The notes: generated from the sequence alone by a model not told the origin. A stretch of 64,000 bases of DNA from Armatimonadota bacterium (GCA_020438215.1 JAGQUX010000002.1:62001-126000); one strand, 5' to 3'. Shown: positions 25,909 to 34,391, counted from the first letter of the stretch. Numbers and translations: made by a program.

Positions 25909-26914
25909 TTTTCAGCGCAATTTGCTGACTTGGTACGAAGCTCATCGGCGTGATTTGCCGTGGCGAAGCTCGTCCGATCCTTACTCTGTTTGGGTGAGTG
26001 AGATCATGCTTCAGCAAACGACAGTCGCCGCTGTGATCCCCTTTTTTGAGCGGTGGATGGCGCGTTTCCCGAAGGTTGAGGTGTTGGCGGCTGCGTCGGA
26101 AGACGAGGTTCTCACTTATTGGCAGGGGTTGGGTTATTATTCGCGAGCGCGAAACATTCATCAAGCAGCGGAGATGATTACCGACCACGGTTGGCCTGAC
26201 TCGGTCGAAGGCTTGCGTGCTTTGCCGGGAATCGGAGCCTATACGGCGGGGGCTGTCGGTTCGATTGCTTTTGGTTGGGATGTCCCGCTCGTGGACGGCA
26301 ACGTTGAGCGTGTGTTTGCACGCCTGACTGTTTGCTATGAGTCAGGTTCGAAGCTGAATCGGCTCGCTTGGGATTGGGCACACGGGGTTTTAGCTAAAGG
26401 TCACGCCGGGGATTGGAATCAAGCGTTGATGGAATTAGGGGCGACCGTTTGCCGCCCGGTGAATCCCTCGTGCGTAGATTGTCCTGTTTCTAACTCGTGT
26501 TTTGCTTTTGCTTCGGACTTGGTAAATGAGCTTCCCGTACCTAAGAAGAAGACCGAGTGGGTTGAGCTTCGGCACATCGTGGTTGTTCCGATTTGTGAAG
26601 GGAAGTTTGGGGTGAGGCGAGTTCCTGAGGGGCGGTGGTGGCAAGGGATGTGGGAGTTCCCTCGGGAAGAGGATTCTGTTCCCGGTTTGGATGAGCTGGC
26701 GGGCTTGTTGGGTTCGGGCTGGGAGGAACTAGGGAAGATCAAGCATGTTGTCACTAAGCATAAGATCACGGTGCGGGTTTTTATTGTTCGATTGGAATCG
26801 GAAGTCAGTGGGTTGGAATGGGTGGCTCCAGAGGATTTGGATGGACTGGCGCTCCCCGCTCCGACGGCGAAGATTGCACGGATGCTATACGGCGAATTAG
26901 GTTTGCTTGTTTAG
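25901..26914 (+). CDS. mutY: A/G-specific adenine glycosylase
   Basis: A 337-residue DNA repair glycosylase that removes adenine opposite 8-oxoguanine. The N-terminal catalytic domain carries WVSEIMLQQTTVAAVIPFFERW with the catalytic Glu, the helix-hairpin-helix LPGIGAYTAGAVGSIAFG and the VDGNVERV Asp. Iron-sulfur ligands are CRPVNPSCVDCPVSNSC (C-x6-C-x2-C-x5-C). The C-terminal Nudix-like domain (about 225-330) recognises 8-oxoG. The TTG at 25901 is the only plausible start because the pyrF stop lies just downstream of it. Together with nth at 7.1 kb it provides two iron-sulfur glycosylases in this segment. Confidence 0.94.
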   Translation: MPDFQRNLLTWYEAHRRDLPWRSSSDPYSVWVSEIMLQQTTVAAVIPFFERWMARFPKVEVLAAASEDEVLTYWQGLGYYSRARNIHQAAEMITDHGWPDSVEGLRALPGIGAYTAGAVGSIAFGWDVPLVDGNVERVFARLTVCYESGSKLNRLAWDWAHGVLAKGHAGDWNQALMELGATVCRPVNPSCVDCPVSNSCFAFASDLVNELPVPKKKTEWVELRHIVVVPICEGKFGVRRVPEGRWWQGMWEFPREEDSVPGLDELAGLLGSGWEELGKIKHVVTKHKITVRVFIVRLESEVSGLEWVAPEDLDGLALPAPTAKIARMLYGELGLLV

Positions 26915-27255
26915 CCACTCATAGTTGCTCATTTCCCATGTTTCTGCATCACACTGGTTTCACCAGTGCCACTTAAAAGGTCTCTCCTCCCAAAGATTGG
27001 GAGGAGGTTAGGAGGAGGGTTGAGAGCGAGATAAGGGTGCTTAGCGTGTTCAACTCTCACCTCAATCCTCTCCCGATCTTCGGGAGAGGAGGATTTCATT
27101 GCCTTGTCCAAGTGCCGCGCTCTGGTATGAAAAGACTGGTTTCACCAGTGCCACGCGGTCGAAGGAGGAGGATTTGGAAGCACTGGTTTCACCAGTGCCA
27201 CTCATTGCAGTGCGTGCAATTGAAAATTGTCCAGAGGTAAGGTGAAGTCATTCTT
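26915..27255. repeat. Intergenic region rich in palindromic repeats (BIME-like)
   Basis: No gene is seen here. The region holds three copies of the short palindrome CACTGGTTTCACCAGTG, each followed by CCAC (26952-26968; a copy with GACTGG at 27135-27154; 27181-27201), and between the first two an inverted pair of larger hairpin units. One unit is CTCCTCCCAA-AGA-TTGGGAGGAG at 26984-27006; the other is CCTCTCCCGA-TCT-TCGGGAGAGG at 27067-27089. The same set recurs at 29.5-29.7 kb. Confidence 0.8.
26984..27089. repeat. BIME-like inverted pair, copy A
   Basis: Two inverted hairpin units: CTCCTCCCAA-AGA-TTGGGAGGAG (26984-27006) and CCTCTCCCGA-TCT-TCGGGAGAGG (27067-27089), with loops about 83 bases apart. 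Between them are AGGAGGAGGGTTGAGAG and its inverted counterpart CTCTCACCTCAATCC. The pair at 29565-29671 has the same orientation and an 84-base spacing. Confidence 0.75.
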
Positions 27256-28212
27256 ATGAGATATCGACGGTTAGGAAAGAGTGGAGTCAAAGTCAGTGAG
27301 ATTGCCTTGGGCGGATGGCTGACGCAGGGGCGGACGATCACCGATGACATGACGAACTCGATTGTCCATCGCGCTTTTGATCTCGGAGTGAATTTCTTTG
27401 ATACTGCCGATGTTTACAACATGGGTGAAGCGGAAATTAGCCTCGCCAAGGCGATCAAAGATCTGCGCCGCGATCATTTGTTCCTAGCGACCAAGTGCTA
27501 CTGGCCAATGTCCGATCATGTGAACGACCGGGGCTTGAGCCGCAAGCATATTGTCGAATCCGTGAACCACAGTCTGCGGCGATTACGAACTGATTATGTT
27601 GACCTTTTTCAGTTCCACCGTTTTGATCCCGATGTGCCGATGGAAGAAATGGTGCGGGCGATTGACGACCTGATTCGCCAAGGAAAAGTTTTGTATTGGG
27701 GTGTGAGCTGCTGGTCGGCCGGGCAGATCATGGATGCGTGGCATACAGCGGGCGATTATCTGGCTAGCAAACCGGTGAGCAATCAGCCGCCATACAATAT
27801 GTTCCAGCGCGATATTGAGCGAGATGTGATCTCGACTTGCGATCAACTAGGGATGGGGCAGGTTGTGTTTTCTCCACTGGCGCAGGGTGTTCTGACAGGG
27901 AAATACAAACCGGGCGGCTCAATGCCGGAAGGCTCTCGCGGTGCGGATGAGAAGTCGAATCAGTTCATGCAGAAGGATCTGGAAGAAGCCAAACTCCGCC
28001 AAGTGGAGGAGATGGGCAAAATTGCTGACCGGCTTGGGATATCTATGGCTCAGTTGGCTTTGCGGTGGTGTTTGCGACAAGACAATCTGAGCTCTGTGAT
28101 TGTCGGGGCAACCAAGGTTTCTCAGATTGAGGAAACCGTCAAAGCGGGCGAGATTGATGTGCCTTGCGAAGTCTGGGATGAAATCGAGAAGATTCTGAAT
28201 CCAGAGGCCTAG
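27256..28212 (+). CDS. Aldo/keto reductase, Kv-beta-subunit-like
   Basis: A 318-residue NADPH-dependent oxidoreductase of the AKR superfamily (TIM barrel). The catalytic tetrad is visible as Asp and Tyr in FFDTADVYNMGEAE, Lys in LATKCYW, and His in QFHRFDPD. The later block with SPLAQGVLTGKY and the NADPH-binding GATKVSQIEE complete the pattern, closest to the Kv-beta/YghZ-like branch (R-x-L-G-x-S-G-x-x-V-S at the start). The physiological substrate is unknown. The 3' end shares CTAG with the convergent GT4 gene. The upstream region carries REP-like repeats. Confidence 0.92.
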   Translation: MRYRRLGKSGVKVSEIALGGWLTQGRTITDDMTNSIVHRAFDLGVNFFDTADVYNMGEAEISLAKAIKDLRRDHLFLATKCYWPMSDHVNDRGLSRKHIVESVNHSLRRLRTDYVDLFQFHRFDPDVPMEEMVRAIDDLIRQGKVLYWGVSCWSAGQIMDAWHTAGDYLASKPVSNQPPYNMFQRDIERDVISTCDQLGMGQVVFSPLAQGVLTGKYKPGGSMPEGSRGADEKSNQFMQKDLEEAKLRQVEEMGKIADRLGISMAQLALRWCLRQDNLSSVIVGATKVSQIEETVKAGEIDVPCEVWDEIEKILNPEA

Positions 28213-29417
28213 CCGCCGTGAGCCGCGCGGACTTCGTGGAAGACAGCTTCAAACCGTTTGGTTATGCCATCAATATCAAAGGTGGCTTCCGCGTAGTTCC
28301 GTGCGTTTTTGCCCATTTGTAACGCTCGCTCCGGGTTGCTAGCGATCTGATCGGCACCAGTTACGAAGGCTTCTTTGTCTGTCGGAGGAACGACGATGCC
28401 TGCCTCTTCGCGATCGACAATCTTGGAAGCGAGGTTTTCTGGCGGGACGGCCATTAGGATTGGGCGTGCGGCACAGAGATAGCTGAGCACCTTGCTCGGC
28501 ACACTAAAGACGCCGGCATCGGGCTCTAGGATCGCCATGAGCGCATCGGCAGAGGCGAGAACATCGGGCAAATCCTCGAACGGCTGGAACGGCATCAGCA
28601 GGAGATTGTCAAGCCCAAGCTCTTCCTTCTTTTTCTTGAGATAATCTTGCCCTTGCCCCTGGGAGATGACAATGGTTCTCACCTTTTGGTTGGTTTTGAA
28701 ATGTTCAGCCACTCCCACCAAAAGGTCAGGATTGTGCTTCATGCCGAGAGTGCCGGAGTAAATGAAGTTGGTTGTGTTTTCGAGTTCGTGGCGAACCGCC
28801 CATTTGTTTCCGCGAAGGCGAACCGGCATCTCTTCGAGTGGAGCCCAGTTTTCGATGACATGAACGGGCTTGCTCGTTTTGGGGATGTGGTTCTTGAAAT
28901 CTTCGGCAATAAGCACGATGCCATCGCTGCGGCGGAGCAGTTGGTGCTCCAATGACTTCATGTAGCGACCAGCAGTTCCACCAACCAGCGATCCGAGTTT
29001 TTCGGGGAGGATGCGTGCGGCCGCTTCTCCGAAAAGGTCTTGCACCCAGAAAACGAAGGATGCTCCGGTTGCTTCGGAGTAATTGAGGAGGGCGTTGTTC
29101 ACACGGAGGGGTGTGTTCGCGCTGAGGATGACATCGGGGCGAAACTTCTCGACAACTTCAACAAGCTTAGCGGCATAGGCAGGGTCTTCTTTGAAAAAGA
29201 CTTTCTTGAAATTCGATTTTTCGATGATGTAGCCGAGGTCGACGGGGGTGACATCGAAGCTTGCTGGGTCGCTGGAAGTTTTCTTGAGTGCGCCTTGGGG
29301 AGTGGTGCTGAGGGATGCGCAGAAAGTGTGGAGCACCTCGTGCCCTCGTTTGGCTAGGCTGCGGCTGAGCTGGACTTGGAACGGGTGTCCGGCGTAATCG
29401 TGAACAAGAATCCTCAT
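28209..29417 (-). CDS. GT4-family glycosyltransferase (WcaI-like)
   Basis: A 402-residue GT-B fold glycosyltransferase. The N-terminal Rossmann domain starts MRILVHDYAGHPFQVQLSRSL, with HPFQVQ matching the loop of WcaI/WbuB-like enzymes. The C-terminal domain has FIYSGTLGMKHNPDLL, a nucleotide-sugar binding region, and ILEPDAGVFSVPSKVLSYLCAARP, which is the E-x7-E-like GT4 motif. It likely adds a sugar to an exopolysaccharide or glycolipid. Start: ATG at 29417. It lies next to the GDP-mannose 3,5-epimerase-like gene (same strand, separated by a repeat region), so a GDP-mannose-derived donor is plausible but unproven. Confidence 0.85.
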   Translation of the reverse strand: MRILVHDYAGHPFQVQLSRSLAKRGHEVLHTFCASLSTTPQGALKKTSSDPASFDVTPVDLGYIIEKSNFKKVFFKEDPAYAAKLVEVVEKFRPDVILSANTPLRVNNALLNYSEATGASFVFWVQDLFGEAAARILPEKLGSLVGGTAGRYMKSLEHQLLRRSDGIVLIAEDFKNHIPKTSKPVHVIENWAPLEEMPVRLRGNKWAVRHELENTTNFIYSGTLGMKHNPDLLVGVAEHFKTNQKVRTIVISQGQGQDYLKKKKEELGLDNLLLMPFQPFEDLPDVLASADALMAILEPDAGVFSVPSKVLSYLCAARPILMAVPPENLASKIVDREEAGIVVPPTDKEAFVTGADQIASNPERALQMGKNARNYAEATFDIDGITKRFEAVFHEVRAAHGG

Positions 29418-29564
29418 GGCGCGGGGAAATTATTCCATGAATAGGGTTTTTGATGCTGGGTGAAGGGGGTAACTGTTTGGTGATCATCCCTCACCTCAGT
29501 CCTCTCCCGGTCTTCGGGAAAGGATGAAGTCACTGGCTTTGCCAGTGCCATATGGTTTGCGTTT

Positions 29565-29671
29565 CTCCTCCCAAAGATTGGGAGGAGGTCAGGAGGAGGG
29601 TTGAGAGTGAGATCAATGTGTTTTGGGGTGATCAACCCTCACCTCAATCCTCTCCCGATCTTCGGGAGAGG
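29565..29671. repeat. BIME-like inverted pair, copy B
   Basis: Hairpins CTCCTCCCAA-AGA-TTGGGAGGAG (29565-29587) and CCTCTCCCGA-TCT-TCGGGAGAGG (29649-29671), oriented and spaced as in copy A. The intervening bases differ much more than the stems, as in interspersed REP elements moved by a RAYT-type transposase. No such transposase gene is present in this window. Confidence 0.75.
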
Positions 29672-29747
29672 AGGAAATCGCTGCACCGTCGGTATTGCAC
29701 AGTTAACACCAAGCAACACTGGTTGCACCAGTGCCACACAAAACAAG

Positions 29748-29772
29748 AGCCTGGAGGATTTATCTCCAGGCT
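29748..29772 (-). terminator. Terminator after the epimerase gene
   Basis: AGCCTGGAG (29748-29756) pairs perfectly with CTCCAGGCT (29764-29772) around a seven-base loop. On the minus strand it is followed by CTTGTTTTG, a weak T-tract, which fits termination of the epimerase mRNA before the repeat region. Confidence 0.6.
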
Positions 29773-29795
29773 ATTCTTTATTAGACAGATTTGAT

Positions 29796-30779
29796 TTAGA
29801 CGGTTGCTTTCGCGGTCATCTGATCGTAGATCCAGGCGTAGGTTTTTTCCATACCTTCGCGGAGGGAAATGTTCGGAGCCCAGTCCAGTTCTTTCTTGAT
29901 CAGCGTGTTGTCAGAAGATCGACCGCGGACGCCTTTCGGTGCATCCAGCTTGTAGTGGCGATCAAGTGTGATGCCAGCAATGTCTTCAACAATACTCACC
30001 AATTGGTTGATGGAAACCATTTCGTCGGAACCGAGGTTGATCGGGAAATCGATGTGGGATTCCATGATCTTGTCGATGCCGTTGGTGCAGTCATCAATGT
30101 ACATGAACGATCGAGTTTGTTCGCCGTCGCCCCAAATTTCGATGTTGTGATCGCCGGTCAGCTTTGCATTGATGACCTTGCGGCACATCGCGGCAGGAGC
30201 TTTTTCACGACCACCGTCATATGTTCCGAACGGTCCGTAGACGTTGTGGAACCGAGCCACGCGGCAAGTGATGTTGAAATCTTCTTCGAAGTGGCGGCAC
30301 ATGCGCTCAGAGAAAAGCTTTTCCCAGCCGTAGCCATCTTCAGCAAGAGCAGGATAAGCATCCTCTTCTTTGAGGCCAGGGTTGTTGACGTCTTGTTGCT
30401 TTTCACCGTTGTAAACACAGGCCGAAGATGCATAGAAGAAGCGGCTGACATCAGCATGTCGAGCGGCTTCCAGCATGTGGGTGTTGATGAGAACGGAGAG
30501 CATACAAAGGGCCTTGTTATTTTCGATGAAGCCCATGCCGCCCATATCGGCAGCGAGGTTGTAAACCCAGTCCACGCCTTTGACAGCGTCATTGCAATTT
30601 TCGAGGTATTGCAGGTCGCTGACGCGGTTATCTGCATAGTCGTGAACCTGATACCACTGGTCGTAAGGCTTTTTGTCGATGGCGACAATTTCCTTTGCGC
30701 CTTTGTTCTTCAAATATTCGACCAGGTGTCCACCGATGAATCCCCCGGCACCGGTGACCAAAACTTTTCCATCTGTCAT
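29796..30779 (-). CDS. GDP-mannose 3,5-epimerase-like SDR enzyme
   Basis: A 327-residue short-chain dehydrogenase of the extended SDR class. The NAD motif is VTGAGGFIGGHLVEYL. The stretches NLAADMGGMGFI, SSACVYNGE, RFHNVYGPFGT, GGREKAPAAMCRK, RSFMYIDDC and NLGSDEMVSI closely track plant GDP-mannose 3,5-epimerase, including the catalytic Cys (SSACVY) and Lys (REKAP). The Tyr-x3-Lys pair is YGWEK. The enzyme would convert GDP-D-mannose to GDP-L-galactose and/or GDP-L-gulose. Start: ATG at 30779, because it opens directly on the NAD motif; an alternative start is at 30839. The call rests on motif recall, not on a search. Confidence 0.8.
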   Translation of the reverse strand: MTDGKVLVTGAGGFIGGHLVEYLKNKGAKEIVAIDKKPYDQWYQVHDYADNRVSDLQYLENCNDAVKGVDWVYNLAADMGGMGFIENNKALCMLSVLINTHMLEAARHADVSRFFYASSACVYNGEKQQDVNNPGLKEEDAYPALAEDGYGWEKLFSERMCRHFEEDFNITCRVARFHNVYGPFGTYDGGREKAPAAMCRKVINAKLTGDHNIEIWGDGEQTRSFMYIDDCTNGIDKIMESHIDFPINLGSDEMVSINQLVSIVEDIAGITLDRHYKLDAPKGVRGRSSDNTLIKKELDWAPNISLREGMEKTYAWIYDQMTAKATV

Positions 30780-30993
30780 TTTATTGATGCTACCTTTGAT
30801 AGTTTGTGATTCTTGAGCCTGGATCATCCTGATCGGCAACGCGAAATCACGGCGATGATGACTTCCTAGGCTTCAAGAACCGTGCCAATTGTCTCGTTGG
30901 ACTTGGCACTACTAGGCTCAACGTTTGAGTTAAGCCAGTTGTTCCTATTCGACGTTAATGTTCGGTGAATTGTTGCCTTGAGCTTATGCTTGC

Positions 30994-32343
30994 TTAGTGG
31001 GCTTGGGTCAATTCGAACTTTTCGTGCAGAAGCTGAACCGCTCGCCTGAGCTCCGATTCTGGGATCAAGACGCTCAGCGAGTAGTCGCTGTCCGAGGTTT
31101 GGAGGACAGGAATCTGCGCATCGTGGAGAAGGCTGAGAACTTCCCAGTACACGCCCGGTTGTTGCAGATATTGATACGCCACTACCGAAACAAGAGTGCA
31201 ACCTTCCGTCACGCTGACGGGAACAGTTTTGATGTCTCCGAGCGGGCTAAGAAGCTCAAGCTGAGTCTCGAAGGCTTGGCTGGGCTTATCGCTGGATTGG
31301 ACGATGTAGATCGTCGTCTCTGGCTTTTGGAAAGGCAGGACGAGCGCATCGAGCATGTCTTGGACGGCAGGGAACTCATCACGAGCGACGGCAAAACCGA
31401 TGGAGTTCACCCCGATGTTTGTGAGATAAAGATTGACTCTGTACTTCGCGAATGTCGCGTAGAGCTTGGCTTCGACTTCCAGGCGGTGTTCGGGAGTAAC
31501 GCTGGCGAGATTGACGCTGAGATAAACCAACTTGCCCGTGTGAGAAACGCCGGTCACGCGTCGTCCCGGGAGGTCTTTACCAGGGACGATCTCGGTGCCA
31601 ATTTCCTCGCTGAAAGTGCTCTTGACCCAAAGCGGGATGGAAAATTTCATCGCTATCTCGGCGGCGCGGGGATGAACAACTTTCGCCCCAAGGTGGGCGA
31701 TTTCCGCCACCTCATCGTAGGTGACTTTGCGGAGCGTGGGAGCCTCTTTCACAAAGTCGGGGTCGGCAGTTTTGACGCCATCAACATCGGTATAGATTTC
31801 GACCGCGTCAGCATTGAGGGCAGCGCCAAGTGCACAGGCGGTGGTATCTGATCCACCACGCCCAAGTGTGGTGAGCTCGGCACCAGGAAGTTGACCTTCC
31901 ACCCAAACACCTTGGAAGCCGCAGACGACGGGCACGAATCCTCGCTTGATCGATTCGACGATGGCGACAGGGTGAATGCCAAGGATGCGGGCGTTACCGT
32001 AGACCCCATCTGTGCGGATTCCGGCTTGGCCACCACGAAAGCTCATGGAGGGGCAGCCGAGTCCCTTGAGGAGGGTGGCAAAGATGACACTGGACATGAT
32101 CTCGCCGCAGGAGATCATGAGATCCATTTCGCGCGGCTCGGGCTTGGTGGTGGGATCAACGCTGAGTAGGACATCACCGAGTGTATCGGTGGCGTATGGT
32201 TCGCCCCGACGACCGATTGCGCTGACGACAACTACTGGCTCGTAGCCTTGCTCCTTGGCGGAAAGCACTTTGAGGGCCGCTTGCATCCGAGCTTCGGGGG
32301 TGCGAACGCTGGTACCGCCGAACTTCATCACTTTGATTTTCAT
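30994..32343 (-). CDS. lysC: Aspartate kinase
   Basis: A 449-residue aspartokinase, the first step of lysine, methionine, threonine and diaminopimelate synthesis. The kinase signature VMKFGGTSV is at residues 5-13, and the aspartate-binding GRGGSDTTACALG follows near 165. The last 180 residues form two ACT-like domains (VSVTEGCTLVSVVAY; PVLQTSDSDYSLSVLI), the usual feedback site. It overlaps an upstream ACT-domain protein by four bases (ATGA), implying coupled translation. This three-gene run (MATE, ACT protein, kinase) has no lysine riboswitch that I can see. Feedback ligand cannot be predicted. Confidence 0.92.
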   Translation of the reverse strand: MKIKVMKFGGTSVRTPEARMQAALKVLSAKEQGYEPVVVVSAIGRRGEPYATDTLGDVLLSVDPTTKPEPREMDLMISCGEIMSSVIFATLLKGLGCPSMSFRGGQAGIRTDGVYGNARILGIHPVAIVESIKRGFVPVVCGFQGVWVEGQLPGAELTTLGRGGSDTTACALGAALNADAVEIYTDVDGVKTADPDFVKEAPTLRKVTYDEVAEIAHLGAKVVHPRAAEIAMKFSIPLWVKSTFSEEIGTEIVPGKDLPGRRVTGVSHTGKLVYLSVNLASVTPEHRLEVEAKLYATFAKYRVNLYLTNIGVNSIGFAVARDEFPAVQDMLDALVLPFQKPETTIYIVQSSDKPSQAFETQLELLSPLGDIKTVPVSVTEGCTLVSVVAYQYLQQPGVYWEVLSLLHDAQIPVLQTSDSDYSLSVLIPESELRRAVQLLHEKFELTQAH

Positions 32344-32891
32344 TCGGCGCTCTCCTTCATAATTCCGTCACGGAGAGCGGCTTCGGCGCGTTTAGCGTCG
32401 TCAAAGTTCATGACCATGAGCAGACGGTCGTGCATATCACCGAGGTGGTCGATTTTGGCCCCGCTGGCAATGACTTCGGAGACAATCCGGGCGACGAGGC
32501 CCTCTTCGTCGCGCATGTTCACGGCGTGGACCGTAAGAACTGCTTCGTTTGGCCGGACTTCTGCGTTGATATTGAGCTTGTCAAGCGTGAATTTTGCGTT
32601 GTCATGCTCTGCGCCTGGGATGATAAAGCTCAGGCCGTCGCGGGTAATTTTGACGAAGTCGATGCTGATCTTCGCGTTCTTTATCGCATCCAAAACTCCG
32701 AGACGGGAAGCCATTAAGGGCTCTGAGAGATTCAGGACATGGACGCCCGAAAAGCCGGATCGAATTTCGATGTGGTTGATGCCTCGGGCTTTTTCAAATT
32801 CGACTTCGATGGAGGGTTGGGCATCCGCATCCGCGATAATTTCGCGTCGGAATGCCTCTTTCAGATCGGTTTCGGCGTCGTTGTGTCTCAC
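32340..32891 (-). CDS. ACT-domain protein coupled to aspartate kinase
   Basis: A 183-residue protein without a kinase domain. Its last 160 residues look like a pair of ACT folds: IEIRSGFSGVHVLNLSEPLM.SRLGVLDAIKNAKISIDFVKI followed by LTVHAVNMRDEEGLVARIVSEVIASGAKIDHLGDM. The second resembles the C-terminal ACT domain of aspartokinases and related proteins. It overlaps lysC by four bases, so it could be a free regulatory subunit. Such separate ACT subunits are known in some two-subunit aspartokinases, but those arise by an internal start within the same gene; here the protein is encoded separately upstream. The function is inferred. Confidence 0.6.
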   Translation of the reverse strand: MRHNDAETDLKEAFRREIIADADAQPSIEVEFEKARGINHIEIRSGFSGVHVLNLSEPLMASRLGVLDAIKNAKISIDFVKITRDGLSFIIPGAEHDNAKFTLDKLNINAEVRPNEAVLTVHAVNMRDEEGLVARIVSEVIASGAKIDHLGDMHDRLLMVMNFDDAKRAEAALRDGIMKESAE

Positions 32892-32930
32892 CTGATTTGA
32901 AGGTTATTATGCGGGAATTTGAATAGGGGC

Positions 32931-34391
32931 TCACGCCCTTGCCGTCTTCCATGCTCCGCGCTTCCATAGATAAACCGAGCCAAGCCCCGCCACCGCTTGG
33001 GTGATTGCCATCGCCATCCAGCAACCTCGCGAACCCATGTTGAGCCCATGCTCAAAAGTGATGAAGTACAGATTCACGCTGGAGAGGGCGAGAAACGCAG
33101 CCAGGGGAACACGAATCCCCCACATGGTGATGAGGGTTAGCCAGAAAGGAGAGCGCGTATCGCCTGCCCCTTGCTGAGCTCCAACCAGAACCATGTTGTA
33201 GCCAAAGAATACTTCCGTCACGGCGATGTGTTTAAGGAAGAGGGCGCACTCAGCGGCGTATGCGGGTTGCTCGCCCATAAGGGCATTGGTGATTTGCGGG
33301 GCGAATACATAAATCACCACCGCCATCACGAGCGACACGATTCCCGCTTGGTGAGCCGCGATCCATCCCAATTTGCTGGCTCGATCTGGGTTGCGTGCGC
33401 CGAGGCTTTGTCCAACAAGGGCACTTGCGGCGATCGCCAGCCCAAAGGAAGGCATGAAGGCGAGAGATTCAACGCTGAAACCAGGGCGTAAAGCACCGAT
33501 AGCAACATCACCGTTTGGTACTTGGGTGAGGATGTAGGTGAACATCATCATGCTGGTGACGCGAGTGAAAGACATCAGGGCGGCGGGGCCAGCCAGACGC
33601 CCAATTCGGGCTGACCAATCTAGCCCAGGGAGCTTGATGTTATAAACCTTGCCCAGTGGGGTGCGAATGCAATAGAAGAGATAAACCAGTGCGGCAATCC
33701 AACCGGAGATGACGAGCGCCCAAGCGGCTCCATTTAGGCCAAGATTCGCACCAGGGAGAGTCATGGTCAGCCCGAAGGGGTGAACTGTTCTGGTGGGGAA
33801 GATCAGCAGGAAATTCAGGATGATGTGGAGGATGATCTGCGCACCACTAATGACCATTGGTGACTTGGTGTCGCCAATCCCGCGCAGAGAACCAGCCAGG
33901 GTTTGAATGACAAATACGGCGGGGAGGAAGAGCCCGACAATCTGCAGATAGTTGATCATTAGATCGCGTGCGGCAGGGGCATCCTTGGGGACGAATGCGG
34001 TCGCAGCAATCGGGGCGAGAAGCGGAGCGACAAAAGCAAGTAGGAATCCTGCCACCACCGCGAAGCCGAGGCATTTGCGGTTGCCTTCCTTGACTTCATC
34101 CATGTCTCCTGCTCCGAATGCCCGACTGACAATCGCAGTAGCGGCAACACCGAGCGCCATGCTCATGGACACCAAAAGGAAAAGCGTGGTGGTCGAGCTA
34201 CCAATAGCAGTGAGAGCGTTTCGTCCGATGTGTTGGATGAAATTGGTGTCCAGCAAGGAGTTGATGGTCTGCAGAAAGTTGAGCGTGACAGCGGGCCAGG
34301 CAAGCTTCCAGATGACTTTGAGCGGGTTTTCCGCTATGGCATCAGGTTGGGGCTCGGTGGATTCTTCGGGGGTGGCCTCGTTAACGGACAC
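32931..34391 (-). CDS. MATE family efflux transporter
   Basis: A 486-residue membrane protein with twelve helices in two similar halves. The family pattern begins KVIWKLAWPAVTLNFLQTINSLLDTNFIQHIG, and the second half has an equivalent GPAALMSFTRVTSMMMFTYIL. MATE proteins export drugs or metabolites in exchange for sodium or protons. The substrate is unknown. It precedes the ACT-domain gene by 39 bases on the same strand. Start: ATG at 34391. A flippase role like that of MurJ is unlikely since the pattern is that of the NorM/DinF type. Confidence 0.88.
   Translation of the reverse strand: MSVNEATPEESTEPQPDAIAENPLKVIWKLAWPAVTLNFLQTINSLLDTNFIQHIGRNALTAIGSSTTTLFLLVSMSMALGVAATAIVSRAFGAGDMDEVKEGNRKCLGFAVVAGFLLAFVAPLLAPIAATAFVPKDAPAARDLMINYLQIVGLFLPAVFVIQTLAGSLRGIGDTKSPMVISGAQIILHIILNFLLIFPTRTVHPFGLTMTLPGANLGLNGAAWALVISGWIAALVYLFYCIRTPLGKVYNIKLPGLDWSARIGRLAGPAALMSFTRVTSMMMFTYILTQVPNGDVAIGALRPGFSVESLAFMPSFGLAIAASALVGQSLGARNPDRASKLGWIAAHQAGIVSLVMAVVIYVFAPQITNALMGEQPAYAAECALFLKHIAVTEVFFGYNMVLVGAQQGAGDTRSPFWLTLITMWGIRVPLAAFLALSSVNLYFITFEHGLNMGSRGCWMAMAITQAVAGLGSVYLWKRGAWKTARA

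Larger units (their letters stand above)
29418..29795. repeat. Intergenic region with second set of palindromic repeats
   Basis: No gene seen in this 378-base stretch. It contains a lone hairpin unit (29501-29523, CCTCTCCCGG-TCT-TCGGGAAAGG), a compensatory variant of the small palindrome (CACTGGC-TTT-GCCAGTG at 29531-29547), an inverted pair of units (29565-29587 and 29649-29671) and another small palindrome with loop TGC (29717-29733). A terminator-like hairpin follows at 29748-29772. Confidence 0.8.

Noticed and set aside
26915-29795. Insertion sequence between the two repeat regions
   Set aside because: The repeats flank intact housekeeping genes (aldo/keto reductase and GT4) and no transposase is present, so the flanked segment is not a transposon by current evidence.
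29601-30809. Long plus-strand open frame (402 codons) opposite the epimerase gene
   Set aside because: It lies antisense to a well-supported epimerase and runs through repeats at its start; its sequence is a mirror of codon bias, without recognisable domains.
30840-30993. tRNA or small RNA between lysC and the epimerase gene
   Set aside because: Short hairpins such as GTGCCA...TGGCAC exist, but there is no tRNA-like cloverleaf and no clear promoter and terminator pair.
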